A stretch of 64,000 nt of DNA from Yersinia entomophaga (GTDB lineage Bacteria > Pseudomonadota > Gammaproteobacteria > Enterobacterales > Enterobacteriaceae), in contig NZ_CP010029.1 in the NCBI RefSeq assembly GCF_001656035.1, forward strand, positions 172,410-236,409, in the 5' to 3' direction. This document shows positions 43,337 to 54,420 of this stretch, in pieces (the first letter of the stretch is position 1; every line of letters begins with the position of its first letter). Both the position numbers and the translations under genes were made by a program. The notes below the pieces were generated by a model. That model had not been told where the DNA came from. It saw nothing but the letters and a program-made list of their open reading frames with translations, and did not search any database.

Positions 43337-43385
43337 CGTAGACATCATCAGCCTTGAGGGGCGGTTATGGAGGAATGTCATCTCC
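43337..43385 (-). ncRNA. Fluoride riboswitch (crcB motif)
   Basis: The minus strand reads GGAGATGACATTCCTCC, then ATAACCGCCCCTCAAGGC, then TGATGATGTCTACG. This fits the crcB RNA: GGnGATG start, paired TCC element, short pseudoknot loop, GCTGATG and a closing CTAC. It lies about 70 bases upstream of crcB in the leader. Fluoride binding stabilises the fold and turns on the channel gene. Confidence 0.88.
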
Positions 43386-43491
43386 AGAGCTTTAATTGGA
43401 TATTACACTGACTTTTTCTTATTTTAAACCCTGAAAGTTTGGTAGCCTATTCGCGATTACATCGTGATACTTAAATGACCAAGGAACAAGC

Positions 43492-43920
43492 GTGAAAATC
43501 CGAAAGGTGAAACCCGGTGACGAAGCTGCCATCTCTGAATTATTGATAGCATTAGATTATGCAGGAACAGATGGTTTTTTAAACCAGCGTTTGCTACAGC
43601 TTATTGGGCATCCCGATAGCGGTTTGCTGGCTGCGACTATCAATGATGTTGTTTGCGGTTTTATTTCATTGCATTTTATCCCGCAGATCGCGCTGGCCGG
43701 TGATTTCTGTCGGATCAGTTATTTATGTGTGAGTGAGAAGGTCAGGGGAGCAGGAATCGGTAAGCAACTTCTGGATGAAGCTGAAAAGATGGCGCGCGAA
43801 CGTGGCTGTGATCGTATGGAATTACACAGTCATTCCCGTCGAGTGAAAGCTCATGCTTTTTATCTGCGGGAAGGCTATGCAGAATCACCGAAATATTTTA
43901 CCAAGTGCTTAACTGAATAG
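43492..43920 (+). CDS. GNAT-family N-acetyltransferase
   Basis: This 142-residue protein has a GNAT fold. The acetyl-CoA loop is visible in SYLCVSEKVRGAGIGKQLLDEAE (R-G-x-G-I-G), and a C-terminal ELHSHSRRVKAHAFYLREGY motif follows. The substrate is not predictable. It starts with GTG, about nine bases after AAGGA. It stands alone between divergent crcB and convergent dgcC. Confidence 0.85.
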   Translation: MKIRKVKPGDEAAISELLIALDYAGTDGFLNQRLLQLIGHPDSGLLAATINDVVCGFISLHFIPQIALAGDFCRISYLCVSEKVRGAGIGKQLLDEAEKMARERGCDRMELHSHSRRVKAHAFYLREGYAESPKYFTKCLTE

Positions 43921-43924
43921 GTAT

Positions 43925-44977
43925 TTAGCTCGCTAGCTCAATACGGTCTCTGCCATTATCTTTAGCGTGATATAAAGCGGAGTCAGCGGCTTTTAACCAC
44001 TGTTGATAATTGGTCATTTCTGGTTTGAATTCTGATACACCAGCGCTGACTTTGAGCTGCAGCCCCGGCGATTGATTAAAGACAATTCCAGCCAGTTTTT
44101 CCTGAATACGCCCTAATACCTCGCAGGCCTGTTCCGCCGAAGTATTAGGGAGGATAGCGCCAAATTCATCCCCGCCGTAGCGGCCGACGATATCTACGGC
44201 TCTTAGCCCCAATAATAGCTCCTCGGCAAGCGCCGTAATGGCATCATCACCAACCGCGTGACCAAAAGTATCATTGATGGTTTTAAATTTATCGATATCC
44301 AGCAGCACCAAGGACGCGCTGTGTTTATAGCGACGGCAGCTATCAAACTGATTATGAAGCTGATGTTCCCAGTGGCGTCGGTTATACAGCCCGGTTAATC
44401 CATCTCTCACGCTAATACGCAAAAGCTCCTCTTTGTTATCTGCCAGGCGTTTGGCTGTGCGATACGTCACCCAACCAAGTAACGATGGATAAATAAAAAT
44501 CATCGGTAAACAGCTATATACCTGAATTGGTGTGGTTTGCGGCTGGAAAGGTAGTTGAAATATCCAGGCGACCAGTAAGCAACCTATTATCTGTAGGCCA
44601 AGGCCTTTAAGAAAAAAAGATTTTCCGCCTGATGCGATATTGTTCATGCTCATCATCGATAAGATGACCACGGAGGGCAGGGCATTAAACGACATTACCG
44701 CCACCCATACGCCGCCTGAAATAGAATCCAGGCTTAAATTCAGCATTTCCTGGCGATGCGGGGAATTGGCTCGAAGGGATAATTGATAGGCTAGGTGTGG
44801 CCAAATTAACCCGTTTATGACTAGCAGTGCCCACATCCACAACGGAGTTTGTCGGGTGATTAGCACTGATAAGACGCATAACATACCGATACCCAAGCCA
44901 AATATCCGGGGTAGGTAGATGCGGCGGGCAAAACTCAATCCGGCCTCGCGCGAATTTGCTCTGCTATATAAGGACAA
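43925..44977 (-). CDS. dgcC: Membrane diguanylate cyclase (MASE2-GGDEF, AdrA/DgcC-like)
   Basis: This 350-residue protein has an N-terminal MASE2 membrane domain (about 10-175, including GLSFARRIYLPRIFGLGIG and a SLDSISGGVWVAVMSFNALP stretch). A GGDEF domain (about 185-350) follows with RDGLTGLYNRRHW, DIDKFKTINDTFGH and an intact active site RYGGDEFGAILP. It makes cyclic di-GMP. AdrA/DgcC of E. coli and Salmonella, with the same layout, turns on cellulose synthesis under CsgD. No clear RxxD inhibitory site is seen just before GGDEF. Product identity is good, but orthology to adrA is inferred. Confidence 0.85.
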   Translation of the reverse strand: MSLYSRANSREAGLSFARRIYLPRIFGLGIGMLCVLSVLITRQTPLWMWALLVINGLIWPHLAYQLSLRANSPHRQEMLNLSLDSISGGVWVAVMSFNALPSVVILSMMSMNNIASGGKSFFLKGLGLQIIGCLLVAWIFQLPFQPQTTPIQVYSCLPMIFIYPSLLGWVTYRTAKRLADNKEELLRISVRDGLTGLYNRRHWEHQLHNQFDSCRRYKHSASLVLLDIDKFKTINDTFGHAVGDDAITALAEELLLGLRAVDIVGRYGGDEFGAILPNTSAEQACEVLGRIQEKLAGIVFNQSPGLQLKVSAGVSEFKPEMTNYQQWLKAADSALYHAKDNGRDRIELAS

Positions 44978-45189
44978 TTGACGCGCTCCGAATAAATCTG
45001 ATTTTGGGGAATGTTAAAGAATCGACATTCAGCATGAGTCAGAATTTAATTAAGCAGACTCCTGCATAAATCATAGTTCAGGAACGAAATCTGTTACATA
45101 TTACTGTTGTTTTATCCGGTATTTTATTCGTAAATAATCCACAATTAAGTTAATCCTATTTTGAGTCCTGAACGAATAAGAAGGTATGT

Positions 45190-45390
45190 ATGGAAGGTAT
45201 CAGTATTACCAAGCTCTTAGTGGTAGGTATATTGATTGTGCTGCTGTTCGGCACCAGTAAACTGCGCACTTTGGGGGCTGATTTAGGTGCGGCGCTGAAA
45301 GGCTTTAAAAAAGCAATGGGCGATGATAAAGCTCCGCCAGCCGATATCGCAGAAACTAAAGTTGTGCCGCCGGTAGAGCATAAAGACTAG
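45190..45390 (+). CDS. tatE: Twin-arginine translocase subunit TatE
   Basis: This 66-residue TatA-like protein has a transmembrane helix (about 6-22, SITKLLVVGILIVLLFG), the hinge and an amphipathic helix (TLGADLGAALKGFKKAM), then an acidic tail. TatE partly replaces TatA in the pore for folded proteins. Its location next to lipA matches tatE rather than tatA. The single-gene unit begins at an ATG after AAGAAGG. Confidence 0.93.
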   Translation: MEGISITKLLVVGILIVLLFGTSKLRTLGADLGAALKGFKKAMGDDKAPPADIAETKVVPPVEHKD

Positions 45391-45431
45391 TTCTAGTTTT
45401 ATTTACTGCATGGAAATTGCAGATGGTCTGA

Positions 45432-45462
45432 ATGAAAACGGATATCCAGGTGGAGATCCGTT
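45432..45462. terminator. Hairpin downstream of tatE
   Basis: AACGGAT-A-TCC pairs with GGA-G-ATCCGTT around a short loop between the convergent tatE and lipA genes. It is not followed by a strong T tract. Confidence 0.4.
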
Positions 45463-45560
45463 TCAGGCTATTTGCGATTTGAGTTGTAATAAATTATGTC
45501 TATTTAACGCGGTTTTTCGCAACTAAAAACCAGCCCAGATATGAATTCAGGCTTATATGA

Positions 45561-46526
45561 TTATTTGACTTCCTCGCCTTTGGCTTGCAAGTCCGCATGA
45601 TAAGAAGAGCGGACGAAAGGACCACAGGCTGCGTGGGTAAAGCCCATAGCCATGGCTTCGGCTTTCATCTCATCAAACTCATCCGGGCTGACGTAGCGCT
45701 GAACCGGTAAATGATGGCGGCTAGGCTGCAAATACTGGCCCAAAGTCAGCATGGTCACGCCATGACGACGTAAATCGCGCATGACTTCAACGATTTCTGC
45801 GTTGGTTTCACCCAGACCCACCATCAGACCAGATTTGGTCGGAATATTTGGGTGCGCTTCTTTGAAACGTTCCAGCAGCTTCAATGACCATTCATAGTTA
45901 GCGCCTGGACGAACCTGACGATAGACCCGCGGCACGTTTTCCAGGTTATGGTTAAACACGTCAGGCGGCGTTGCAGTCAGAATATCTAATGCGCGATCCA
46001 TACGGCCACGGAAATCTGGCACTAATGTTTCGATCTTGATCGTTGGGTTTTTGGCACGAATTGCCGCGATACAGTCAGCAAAGTGCTGAGCACCACCGTC
46101 GCGTAAATCATCGCGGTCAACGGATGTGATTACCACGTAACGCAACCCCATATCTTTAATGGTTTGCGCCAGCTTTTCTGGCTCGTTGGCGTCTGGCAGA
46201 GTTGGACGACCATGCGCTACGTCACAGAACGGGCAGCGACGAGTACAGATTGCGCCGAGGATCATAAAAGTCGCAGTGCCGTGATTGAAACACTCTGACA
46301 GGTTAGGGCAAGAGGCTTCTTCGCAAACCGAATGCAGGCCGTTTTTGCGCATCGCCGCTTTGATGCCTTGAATACGGCTGGAATCAGCAGGAAGCTTGAT
46401 TTTCATCCACTCGGGTTTACGTAACAGCTCCTGGCGTTCAGTCACCACGGTTTTCACCGGGATTAACGCCATTTTATCTGCATCACGGTATTTTACGCCG
46501 CGTTCCATCTGAATCGGTTTACTCAT
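45561..46526 (-). CDS. lipA: Lipoyl synthase LipA
   Basis: This 321-residue radical-SAM enzyme inserts two sulfurs into octanoyl groups on lipoyl domains. Both iron-sulfur cluster motifs are present: C-x4-C-x5-C in [12 protein letters not shown] (auxiliary cluster) and CTRRCPFC (radical-SAM cluster). The C-terminal RSSY serine ligand is seen in FVRSSYHAD. LipB, which supplies the octanoyl group, lies ~185 bases upstream. Length and start match E. coli. Confidence 0.97.
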   Translation of the reverse strand: MSKPIQMERGVKYRDADKMALIPVKTVVTERQELLRKPEWMKIKLPADSSRIQGIKAAMRKNGLHSVCEEASCPNLSECFNHGTATFMILGAICTRRCPFCDVAHGRPTLPDANEPEKLAQTIKDMGLRYVVITSVDRDDLRDGGAQHFADCIAAIRAKNPTIKIETLVPDFRGRMDRALDILTATPPDVFNHNLENVPRVYRQVRPGANYEWSLKLLERFKEAHPNIPTKSGLMVGLGETNAEIVEVMRDLRRHGVTMLTLGQYLQPSRHHLPVQRYVSPDEFDEMKAEAMAMGFTHAACGPFVRSSYHADLQAKGEEVK

Positions 46527-46711
46527 AATCGTGCAGGTTCCAGTTCTGAATCTCTAATATGAGATTTTTCATTAAAATCAACGAAATGAGACATTCGTTA
46601 AAAATTATTTGAAAATTGTTTAAAAATTATATCATCTTTCCCCCGATTCGTTCAGCCCCCAATTTTGTATGAGTTTGTGCTTTCAGGTAGCAGAATCCTA
46701 CGGGAGAAACC

Positions 46712-47389
46712 TTATAAAGGATGATAATCCTCTGCCTGCCAAGGCTGAAGAACGGCATCCACGTAGCCCAATTGGCGAATAAACTCTTGCACCAGAATGG
46801 GTTGCACATCGCTGAGCGTTGTTCCTGGCCGGTATGCACTCACTTGTGTCATCTCCATACCGGCGTTACCGCAAGGGTTTATGCGCTGAAACGGTGACAA
46901 ATCCATATCGATATTCAGCGCTAGCCCGTGGAACGAGCAGCCTTGACGAATACGCAAACCCAAAGAGCAGACTTTCTTTTGCCCGATATAGACGCCGGGC
47001 GCATCTGGTCGGGCGTGGGCCTCAATACCAAAGTGAGCCAAAGTTTCTACCACGGTATTCTCAATCGCGGTAACCAACTGGCGAACGCCGATCTTTGCAC
47101 GTTTCAAATTGATCAGAACATACATTACCTGCTGGCCGGGGCCATGGTAGGTAACCTGTCCGCCACGATCGCTTTGAATGACAGGGATATCTCCCGGCAT
47201 CAGCAGGTGTTCGGCTTTCCCAGCTTGGCCTTGCGTAAATACCTGATGGTGTTCTACTAGCCAGATTTCATCTGGGGTAGTTTCATCGCGACATTCAGTG
47301 AAGGCGTGCATGGCTTGAGATACAGGTGCATAGGGTTGTAGCCCTAGCTGGCGCAAAATGATCTTGTGTTGTTGCAAGCGAGACATCAT
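46712..47389 (-). CDS. lipB: Octanoyltransferase LipB
   Basis: This 225-residue enzyme moves octanoate from acyl carrier protein to lipoyl domains. Visible are [19 protein letters not shown], the lysine of [12 protein letters not shown], and [11 protein letters not shown] with the catalytic cysteine. The start may be either of two adjacent ATG codons (MM). The small gene ybeD lies upstream on the same strand. Confidence 0.96.
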   Translation of the reverse strand: MMSRLQQHKIILRQLGLQPYAPVSQAMHAFTECRDETTPDEIWLVEHHQVFTQGQAGKAEHLLMPGDIPVIQSDRGGQVTYHGPGQQVMYVLINLKRAKIGVRQLVTAIENTVVETLAHFGIEAHARPDAPGVYIGQKKVCSLGLRIRQGCSFHGLALNIDMDLSPFQRINPCGNAGMEMTQVSAYRPGTTLSDVQPILVQEFIRQLGYVDAVLQPWQAEDYHPL

Positions 47390-47509
47390 CTGGTTACAGA
47401 AAGGGTGGCGTCAGTATACCAGCACCACCGCAGGGAACCAGTGTTGACCGGTGAAAAAACGGAAGTGTGATAATAATTACGCATGAATCACGGATATATA
47501 GATAAAATA

Positions 47510-47531
47510 AGGCCCGAGTTAATTCGGGCCT
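47510..47531 (-). terminator. Terminator of ybeD
   Basis: A perfect 8-bp stem (AGGCCCGA/TCGGGCCT) around six bases. On the minus strand a TATTTTAT tract follows, and on the plus strand a T6 run lies eight bases beyond, so it may work both ways. Confidence 0.7.
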
Positions 47532-47607
47532 CTATTCGTTTTTTACGCGGTGTTACAGCGCAAAAATCTATGGGTATTTATATTGAATCAAATAGATATG
47601 GTTTAAA

Positions 47608-47871
47608 TTACAGAACCATACGAACCAGTTCAATTTTACCCAGTTCTTCATACAGGGTTTCTACCTGCTCAATGTGTTCTGCATTGATGGTGATAGAGAC
47701 GGAGTGATAGTTGCCTTTGCTGCTCGGTTTTACCTCAGGGGTATAATCGCCCGGAGCATGGCGCTGTACCACTTCAACCACCTGGTCAACCAGCTGTGGT
47801 TCAGCAATGCCCATCACCTTGTAGGTAAAGGAACAAGGGAACTCTAGCAGTTCGTTCAGTTTAGTTTTCAT
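47608..47871 (-). CDS. ybeD: Conserved protein YbeD (DUF493)
   Basis: This 87-residue protein is almost the same as E. coli YbeD ([40 protein letters not shown]). It has a ferredoxin-like ACT-type fold and an unsettled role; its constant position between dacA and lipB suggests a link to lipoylation. I place the start at 47871 after AGGAG; the upstream in-frame ATG at 47931 is rejected because homology starts here. Confidence 0.93.
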   Translation of the reverse strand: MKTKLNELLEFPCSFTYKVMGIAEPQLVDQVVEVVQRHAPGDYTPEVKPSSKGNYHSVSITINAEHIEQVETLYEELGKIELVRMVL

Positions 47872-47943
47872 GTGCGCTCCTGGGTTGCGACCGGACAGTT
47901 GATAAGGCGAAATGCAAATCACTTCCGGCATTAAAAATTATAA

Positions 47944-47961
47944 CTCCCGCCGGAGCGGGAG
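47944..47961 (-). terminator. Terminator of dacA
   Basis: CTCCCGC/GCGGGAG with a four-base loop is followed on the minus strand by TTATAATTTTTAA, just past dacA. Confidence 0.8.
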
Positions 47962-48014
47962 CTTCATAATATTTATAATATGGGGGCAGTCTTCAGACTT
48001 TCAAGCCTGTGACC

Positions 48015-49226
48015 TTAGCCGAACCAATGGTGGAACATCAGTTTGATGTAATCCACCATGCGGCTGAAGAAACCACCTTCTTTCACTTCGTTCATCACCA
48101 CCAGCGGGCGTTGTTCGATAGTTTTGCCGTCCAACTGGAAGTTGATGCTGCCAACTACCTGATTTTTTGCCAAAGGTGCGTGGATTTCTGGCGTGTTCAG
48201 CACGTAGCTGGCTTTAAGATCTTTCATACGACCGCGCGGAATAGTCAGATAAACGTCTTTATCAACGCCCAGCTGTACGCGATCGGTGTCCCCGAACCAG
48301 ACTGGCTCAGAAGCGAACTCTTTACCGACTTTCAATGGCGCTACGGTTTCAAAGAAGCGGAAGCCCCATGTCAGCAGTTTTTTGCTTTCGGTTTCACGGC
48401 CTTTGTAGGTGTGACCACCCAGAACCGCGGAAATCAAACGCATCTGGCCTTCGGTAGCGGAGGCAACCAGATTGTAGCCAGCGGCTTCGGTATGGCCGGT
48501 TTTGATACCGTCAACGTTCAGACTGGTATCCCACAGTAAACCGTTACGGTTCATCTGACGGATATTGTTGAAGGTGAATTCTTTTTCTTTATAAATGGCG
48601 TATTCGTCTGGAACGTCGCGAATCAATGCCTGACCAATCAACGCCATATCACGAGCGGAGCTGTATTGACCTTCGGCATCCAGACCGTGAACAGTTTTGA
48701 AATGGGTATTTTTCAAGCCCAGCGCATTCACATAGTTGTTCATCAGATTCACGAAGGAATCCTGACTGCCAGCAACGTAATCAGCCATGGCCACGCAGGC
48801 ATCGTTACCGGATTGCAGATTAATACCGCGAGTCAGTTTGGAGACCGGAACCTGATCCCCCGGTTTCAGGAACATCAATGACGAACCCTGGAATACCGGA
48901 TTGCCGGTTGCCCAGGCGTCTTTGCCTACGGTAACCATGTCTTCGGGGCCGATTTTCCCAGATTTGATCGCCTGGCCGATAACATAGCTGGTCATCATTT
49001 TGGTCAGACTGGCAGGGTTACGGCGCGCATCGGCATTCATTTCTGCCAATACTTTTCCGGAGTTGTAGTCAATCAGTACATAAGCTTCCGCGTCGATTTG
49101 TGGCACGCCGGGAATCATGGTTTTCATATTGACGTCGTCGGCGTTAGCAACAGAAGCTGCGCTCATGACGATAACGGTGCCGAGCGTTATGCTCTTGATA
49201 AAACGAGAAGTAGTTACATATTTCAT
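48015..49226 (-). CDS. dacA: D-alanyl-D-alanine carboxypeptidase PBP5 (DacA)
   Basis: This 403-residue periplasmic enzyme trims the terminal D-Ala from peptidoglycan. It has a signal peptide (cut after VANA, ~29) and the three penicillin-binding motifs SLTK (nucleophile Ser73), SGN in [10 protein letters not shown], and KTG in [13 protein letters not shown]-terminal beta domain ends in an amphipathic anchor ([18 protein letters not shown]). Length matches E. coli DacA. It lies downstream of rlpA on the same strand with its own terminator. Confidence 0.97.
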   Translation of the reverse strand: MKYVTTSRFIKSITLGTVIVMSAASVANADDVNMKTMIPGVPQIDAEAYVLIDYNSGKVLAEMNADARRNPASLTKMMTSYVIGQAIKSGKIGPEDMVTVGKDAWATGNPVFQGSSLMFLKPGDQVPVSKLTRGINLQSGNDACVAMADYVAGSQDSFVNLMNNYVNALGLKNTHFKTVHGLDAEGQYSSARDMALIGQALIRDVPDEYAIYKEKEFTFNNIRQMNRNGLLWDTSLNVDGIKTGHTEAAGYNLVASATEGQMRLISAVLGGHTYKGRETESKKLLTWGFRFFETVAPLKVGKEFASEPVWFGDTDRVQLGVDKDVYLTIPRGRMKDLKASYVLNTPEIHAPLAKNQVVGSINFQLDGKTIEQRPLVVMNEVKEGGFFSRMVDYIKLMFHHWFG

Positions 49227-49472
49227 GATCAGGACAACAACATCCGTGGGGTAAGTTAAGAACGTGCCACACTATAGCAGATGAGGTCTTGGCAGACATC
49301 AGGCAATCCCCATCTCTTGCGGCGTTTACACATTTTTACGTGTGGGTGGCAACCCGACATTTTAAAGCCTAACCTTCTGTTTATACACAGATTAGGCTCT
49401 AATTTTTCTTGAAACAGCAAAATTGCTACAAGGCGTTTCCAAAAGAATCAGATAGCCAGTTATTATGGCTAA

Positions 49473-50546
49473 CTACGGCGCAGTGATGATAAATGACTGC
49501 TGCTGCGCTTCTGAAGATAAACGCTGTTGCAGTTCTGCGGCCTGTTGGCGGCTGCTGAACGGGCCTAACTGTACCCGATGAACGTTTCCAGCGCTGGACA
49601 CTTTACCCGGTACGCCAAAACGTTGGCTCAGAGCCTGCTGCCAGGTAGAGGCGCGCTGGGCATCGCTTAATGCCCCAACCTGCACGATGTAAGCACCGGA
49701 AGCTGAAGCGGATGATGCCGCAGGAGCTACCGAGGTTATCGGACCGGGAGGACTGACCACCGGCGGCGTTACCGGCTCGGCGCTTTCCAGCACGCCGGAA
49801 GGCAACGAGGACGGCGCACGTAGGAAACCGCTGCTTTGCGCGGCTACGGGCTGCGCGGCATCGGCACCGGATAAGTTGCTGTTTTCAATTGGACGAACCG
49901 GCGCGTCGTTGACGGGGGCGTCCTGCTGAATGGGGTTGCCCATCGCTCCAGACGTTAAATCCGGGCGGCTTGGCAGAGCGTAGCTTTGCTTGGCAATAGT
50001 GGTCCCAACCATACCTGGGCCGGAGAGGGAACCGTCAGGTGAAACATTGATAAAATCAATTTTCACCTTGGTATTGTTAGAGATATTCAAGCGATCTGCT
50101 GCAGCTTTGGATAAATCAATCACACGTCCCGGAGTATAAGGGCCACGGTCATTGACCCGCACCACGATTTGGCGGCCATTGCTCACGTTGGTGACCCGCA
50201 CGTAGCTAGGAATAGGCAGGGTAGGGTGAGCGGCGGTTAGCGCATTAGGATCGAAAGTTTCGCCGGTGGCAGTCGTGTTGCCATTGGCTTCTTCACCATA
50301 CCAGGCAGCCAGACCGGTCTGGCTGAAGTTTTGCGGATCTTTGATGACGCTATAGGATTTCCCGTTCACTTTGTAATCCTGATTAAAATTAGGATTAAAA
50401 GGTTCATAACGAGGTTCCGCTCCGCCGATCTCTTCAATCGGCCCATTATAAGTCTGCTGAGTTTGTTCTATAGGTGCTTGATTTTCCGTAGTACAAGCTG
50501 ATAACAGCACGCTGACGACGCCGATCCAAAGCCATTCCTTACGCAT
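49473..50546 (-). CDS. rlpA: Septal lipoprotein RlpA (lytic transglycosylase-like)
   Basis: This 357-residue lipoprotein has a lipobox with Cys18 in LLSACTTE. A RlpA-like double-psi beta-barrel follows (about 75-165; FSQTGLAAWYGEEANGNTTATGE, RVNDRGPYTPGRVIDLSKAAA), then a proline/serine-rich linker and a C-terminal SPOR domain (about 280-357; YIVQVGALSDAQRA), which binds denuded glycan at the septum. The conserved glutamate and histidine region of the barrel is present. Nine bases downstream of mrdB. Confidence 0.94.
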   Translation of the reverse strand: MRKEWLWIGVVSVLLSACTTENQAPIEQTQQTYNGPIEEIGGAEPRYEPFNPNFNQDYKVNGKSYSVIKDPQNFSQTGLAAWYGEEANGNTTATGETFDPNALTAAHPTLPIPSYVRVTNVSNGRQIVVRVNDRGPYTPGRVIDLSKAAADRLNISNNTKVKIDFINVSPDGSLSGPGMVGTTIAKQSYALPSRPDLTSGAMGNPIQQDAPVNDAPVRPIENSNLSGADAAQPVAAQSSGFLRAPSSLPSGVLESAEPVTPPVVSPPGPITSVAPAASSASASGAYIVQVGALSDAQRASTWQQALSQRFGVPGKVSSAGNVHRVQLGPFSSRQQAAELQQRLSSEAQQQSFIITAP

Positions 50547-50555
50547 TGCTCACCT

Positions 50556-51668
50556 CTATAAATTTTTAGATAACATTTTTCGATGAGTATGTATCGACAT
50601 CACGATACCAAACCCGGCCATCAGGACTATCAGCGCCGAGCCACCGTAGCTGACCAAAGGCAAAGGTACGCCAACTACGGGTAGAATTCCACTGACCATA
50701 CCAATGTTAACAAACACATACACAAACAGTATCAGCATCAGCCCACCGACCATCACTCGGCCAAAGGTGGTTTGCGCATGAGCGGCGATTACCAACCCAC
50801 GCATAATAGTACAAAGATACAGACCCAGCAGAACCAATACGCCCACCAGACCTAATTCTTCTGCTAATACCGCAAAAATAAAGTCGGTATGGCGTTCTGG
50901 AAGGAATTCTAGCTGGGACTGAGTGCCCTGTAGCCAGCCTTTACCCACTAAACCGCCGGAGCCGATAGCGATTTTGGATTGAATAATATGGTAGCCCGCG
51001 CCCAATGGATCACTTTCCGGATCCAGCAGCATCATGACGCGGTCTTGTTGGTAACCGTGCATCAGGAAGAACCAAAGTATCGGGATAAAGCAGGCGACCA
51101 GTACGGCGGCGATGGCAATCAAACGCCAACTCATTCCGGCCAGGAACAGTACAAATAATCCGGACGCTGCGACCAGAATTGACGTCCCGAGGTCGGGCTG
51201 AGCAGCCACCAGCAGGGTTGGCATAAAGATCAGAATGAGTGCAATACCAGTATTTTTTAATGTTGGCGGACAAACGTCCCGGTTCATAAAGCGCGCCACC
51301 ATCAGCGGGACGGCGATTTTGGCTATTTCCGACGGCTGGAAGCGCACAAAGCCGAGATCCAACCAGCGCTGTGCGCCTTTACTGATTTGGCCGAAGGCAT
51401 CGACCAAAACCAATAAAATCACGCAAACAATATACAGATAAGGTGCCCAGCTTTCGTAGACGCGCGGAGGAATCTGCGCCATTACGATCATCACGCACAG
51501 GCCAATGGCGATTTGGCCGAGCTTGCGCTCCATCATGCCGACATCCTGTCCGCTGGCGCTCCACATCACGAAGGCACTGTAGGCCAGTAGCGAAAGAATG
51601 CAGATCAGAAACGGTAGATCGATATGCATTTTGGACCACAGAGATCCTTTTTGTTGGCGTTCAGTCAT
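50556..51668 (-). CDS. mrdB: Elongasome glycosyltransferase RodA (MrdB)
   Basis: This SEDS-family membrane protein of 370 residues has ten predicted helices and polymerises lipid II for side-wall growth together with PBP2. Family motifs are visible: [37 protein letters not shown] (with the catalytic Asp), [19 protein letters not shown] and a C-terminal [18 protein letters not shown]. It follows mrdA by eight bases in the usual order. Confidence 0.97.
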   Translation of the reverse strand: MTERQQKGSLWSKMHIDLPFLICILSLLAYSAFVMWSASGQDVGMMERKLGQIAIGLCVMIVMAQIPPRVYESWAPYLYIVCVILLVLVDAFGQISKGAQRWLDLGFVRFQPSEIAKIAVPLMVARFMNRDVCPPTLKNTGIALILIFMPTLLVAAQPDLGTSILVAASGLFVLFLAGMSWRLIAIAAVLVACFIPILWFFLMHGYQQDRVMMLLDPESDPLGAGYHIIQSKIAIGSGGLVGKGWLQGTQSQLEFLPERHTDFIFAVLAEELGLVGVLVLLGLYLCTIMRGLVIAAHAQTTFGRVMVGGLMLILFVYVFVNIGMVSGILPVVGVPLPLVSYGGSALIVLMAGFGIVMSIHTHRKMLSKNL

Positions 51669-51676
51669 GATGTACC

Positions 51677-53572
51677 TTAATCACCTTCAGTGCCGGGAGG
51701 CGTCGGTGCCGCATCCGGTAATTCAGTATTATTATCACCTAACAGTATGTGATCGAGGATCTGGCGGGTGATAGTCCCCACAGCAGGACCCGCGCCGCCG
51801 TTTTCCAGAATAATCGCTACGGCTACCGTCGGGTTATCATAAGGGGCAAAGGCCGTCATCAGCTTATGGTCACGTAAATGCTCGGCCACTTTGTGCGCGT
51901 TATAGGTCTCATAGCTGTAAACCTGCGCAGTACCTGACTTGGCTGCCGCTTTATACGGTGTACCTTCGAAAAATTTACGGCCTGTGCCGTTCGGGCGGTT
52001 GGCTACGCCATACATACCGTCTTTCGCCAGTTCCCAAAAGCCTGAGTGAATATCGCCAATCTGGATCTGTTTTTCCTGACGATAAGGCACCAGCACGCCG
52101 TCTACTTTGGTATTTAGTAGCAAATGCGGATTTTTCACATCACCGTCATTGATTAATGTCATCAACGCTTTTGCCATTTGAATGGGTGTTGCCGTCCAGT
52201 AGCCTTGACCGATACCTACGGGAATAGTATCCCCTTGATACCAAGGTTTTTTATGGCGCTTTTGTTTCCATTCACGCGTTGGCATGATGCCCGCACGTTC
52301 TTCTGATAAATCAATGCCGGTATATTCGCCATAGCCGAATTTGCTCATCCATTCGGAAAGGCGATCAATCCCCATGTCATAAGCAACCTGATAGAAGAAG
52401 GTATCCGCTGATTCTTCAATGGCTTTGGTGACATTCAGGCGCCCGTGGCCCCATTTTTTCCAGTCGCGATAGCGTTTTTCTGAGCCAGGTAACTGCCACC
52501 AACCGGGATCGAATAGGCTGGTATTTTTATTGATCACGCCTGCGCTTAAAGCCGAAACGGCAATATAAGGTTTTACCGTAGAAGCCGGCGGGTAAACGCC
52601 TTGAGTCGCGCGGTTGATCAACGGGCGGTTCGGGTCATTGAGCAGACCCTGATAATCTTTGTTGGAAATACCGTCGACGAACAGGTTCGGATCATAGCTT
52701 GGGTTGGATACCAGCGCCAGAATTCCGCCGGTGCGCGGATCGGTGACCACAACCGCTGCGCGGCTACCGCTTAGCAGTTGTTCAATATAGGTTTGCAGAT
52801 GCAGATCCAGCGTCAGGTAAATATCTTTACCTGCCTGCGGCGGTTGCTCATGCAGTTGACGAATAACCCTGCCACGGTTATTTACTTCTACCTCTTCATA
52901 ACCGGTTTTACCGTGTAATACCGGTTCGTAATAGCGTTCTATACCCAGTTTGCCAATATCGTGGGTCGCGGCGTAATTGGCCAGAATGCCTTCTTTATCC
53001 AATCGCTCGACGTCTTTGTCGTTTATTTTGGATACGTAGCCAATAACGTGAGTGAGTGCGGAACCGTAAGGATAAAAGCGGCGTTGGTAGCCTTTGACTT
53101 CAATTCCGGGAAAGCGGAATTGGTTAACCGCAAAGCGGGCGACCTGAACTTCGGTCAGCGGCGTTTTGACAGCAATAGAGGTAAAGCGTCGGGAACGTTT
53201 GCGTTCTTTTTCAAAGTTCGCAATATCTTCATCAGTCAGATCGACAATAGGACGTAATGCATCGAGAGTCGCTTTTAGATTCTCGATTTTCTCTGGCATT
53301 AATTCGAGCTGATAAATCGTGCGATTCATCGCCAAAGGAATGCCATTGCGGTCATATATCATGCCGCGACTAGGAGCAATAGGAACCAGTTTTATGCGGT
53401 TTTCATTAGAACGGGTGCGGTAATCTTCAAAGCGAACAATTTGTAAATTGTACAAATTGGCGATCAACACCCCGATAAGTAAAACAATACCTAGAAACGC
53501 CACGAGAGCGCGGCGCACAAACAGGGCTGATTCAGCCGTATAGTCGCGAAAAGGGTTACGTTCTTTTTTCAT
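51677..53572 (-). CDS. mrdA: Penicillin-binding protein 2 (MrdA)
   Basis: PBP2 of about 631 residues is the transpeptidase of the elongasome. One N-terminal membrane helix (about 20-42, [20 protein letters not shown]) leads to a pedestal domain and the transpeptidase with STVK in [13 protein letters not shown] in [10 protein letters not shown] and KSGTAQ. I place the start at the ATG at 53572 ([12 protein letters not shown]), where E. coli homology begins; an ATG four codons upstream is also possible. The C-terminus is proline-rich. Confidence 0.96.
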   Translation of the reverse strand: MKKERNPFRDYTAESALFVRRALVAFLGIVLLIGVLIANLYNLQIVRFEDYRTRSNENRIKLVPIAPSRGMIYDRNGIPLAMNRTIYQLELMPEKIENLKATLDALRPIVDLTDEDIANFEKERKRSRRFTSIAVKTPLTEVQVARFAVNQFRFPGIEVKGYQRRFYPYGSALTHVIGYVSKINDKDVERLDKEGILANYAATHDIGKLGIERYYEPVLHGKTGYEEVEVNNRGRVIRQLHEQPPQAGKDIYLTLDLHLQTYIEQLLSGSRAAVVVTDPRTGGILALVSNPSYDPNLFVDGISNKDYQGLLNDPNRPLINRATQGVYPPASTVKPYIAVSALSAGVINKNTSLFDPGWWQLPGSEKRYRDWKKWGHGRLNVTKAIEESADTFFYQVAYDMGIDRLSEWMSKFGYGEYTGIDLSEERAGIMPTREWKQKRHKKPWYQGDTIPVGIGQGYWTATPIQMAKALMTLINDGDVKNPHLLLNTKVDGVLVPYRQEKQIQIGDIHSGFWELAKDGMYGVANRPNGTGRKFFEGTPYKAAAKSGTAQVYSYETYNAHKVAEHLRDHKLMTAFAPYDNPTVAVAIILENGGAGPAVGTITRQILDHILLGDNNTELPDAAPTPPGTEGD

Positions 53573-53628
53573 CCCGCTAAACACTTACTCTGGTCAAAGT
53601 CACCACGTTGCTCAGGCTGATCACCCGA

Positions 53629-54099
53629 TTATTCCCGGTGGTAAGGATGATTGGTCGTAATACTCCAGGCACGATACAGGCTCTCTGCCACCAGTACGCG
53701 CACTAAAGGATGAGGTAGCGTCAGCGGAGAGAGCGACCAGCTCTGCTCTGCTGCGGCTTTACAGGCCGGAGCCAGTCCTTCCGGCCCGCCAATAAGTAGG
53801 CTGACGTTGCGGCCATCCTGCTTCCAGCGTTCCAGCTGATGGGCTAACTGAGGAGTTTCCCAGGGCGTGCCTGGGATATCCAAAGTGACAATGCGGTTGT
53901 TTTTACCGACCGCCGCCAGCATCAGTTCGCCTTCTTTTTCCAGAATACGTTTGATATCCGCATTCTTGCCCCGTTTTCCGGCCGGTATTTCTATCAGCTC
54001 AAAAGGCATGTCTTTAGGAAAACGGTGCAGATAATCCATAAAGCCGGTCTGCACCCAGTCCGGCATCTTAGTGCCGACGGCTACCAGTTGCAGTTTCAC
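53629..54099 (-). CDS. rlmH: 23S rRNA pseudouridine-1915 methyltransferase RlmH
   Basis: This 156-residue SPOUT-class enzyme methylates pseudouridine 1915 in helix 69 on assembled 70S ribosomes. Trefoil-knot motifs are present: [15 protein letters not shown] and the C-terminal [20 protein letters not shown], ending NHPYHRE as in E. coli. It starts three bases after rsfS, with which it forms a stable enterobacterial pair. Confidence 0.97.
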   Translation of the reverse strand: MKLQLVAVGTKMPDWVQTGFMDYLHRFPKDMPFELIEIPAGKRGKNADIKRILEKEGELMLAAVGKNNRIVTLDIPGTPWETPQLAHQLERWKQDGRNVSLLIGGPEGLAPACKAAAEQSWSLSPLTLPHPLVRVLVAESLYRAWSITTNHPYHRE

Positions 54100-54102
54100 T
54101 CT

Positions 54103-54420
54103 TTAGCCCCAGAGTTTTTCAAGTTCATACAGGCGACGACTTTCTTCTTGCATCACATGTACGATAACGTCGCCCAGATCGACAACGATCCAGTCAGATA
54201 CGCCCTGGCCTTCGATTCCTAATGGAATCATGCCTGCTTTACGGGATTCTTGTACCAAATTATCGGCCAAAGCCATAACGTGGCGGGTAGAAGTACCGGT
54301 ACAGATAATCATGCAATCGGTAATGCTGGATTTACCTTTCACGTCGATAGAAAGAATGTCTTGGCCTTTCAAGTCATCGAGCTTGTCGATAACAAATTCT
54401 TGGAGCGCTTTACCTTGCAA
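54103..54420 (-). CDS. rsfS: Ribosomal silencing factor RsfS
   Basis: This 105-residue protein binds L14 and blocks subunit joining in stationary phase. It has the family start [40 protein letters not shown] and [20 protein letters not shown]. It is the first gene of the rsfS-rlmH-mrdA-mrdB-rlpA run; unlike E. coli, no cobC gene stands between it and nadD. Confidence 0.96.
   Translation of the reverse strand: MQGKALQEFVIDKLDDLKGQDILSIDVKGKSSITDCMIICTGTSTRHVMALADNLVQESRKAGMIPLGIEGQGVSDWIVVDLGDVIVHVMQEESRRLYELEKLWG

Noticed and set aside
48009..48539. 176-codon plus-strand frame inside dacA
   Set aside because: Antisense to the well-conserved PBP5 coding sequence; a shadow frame.
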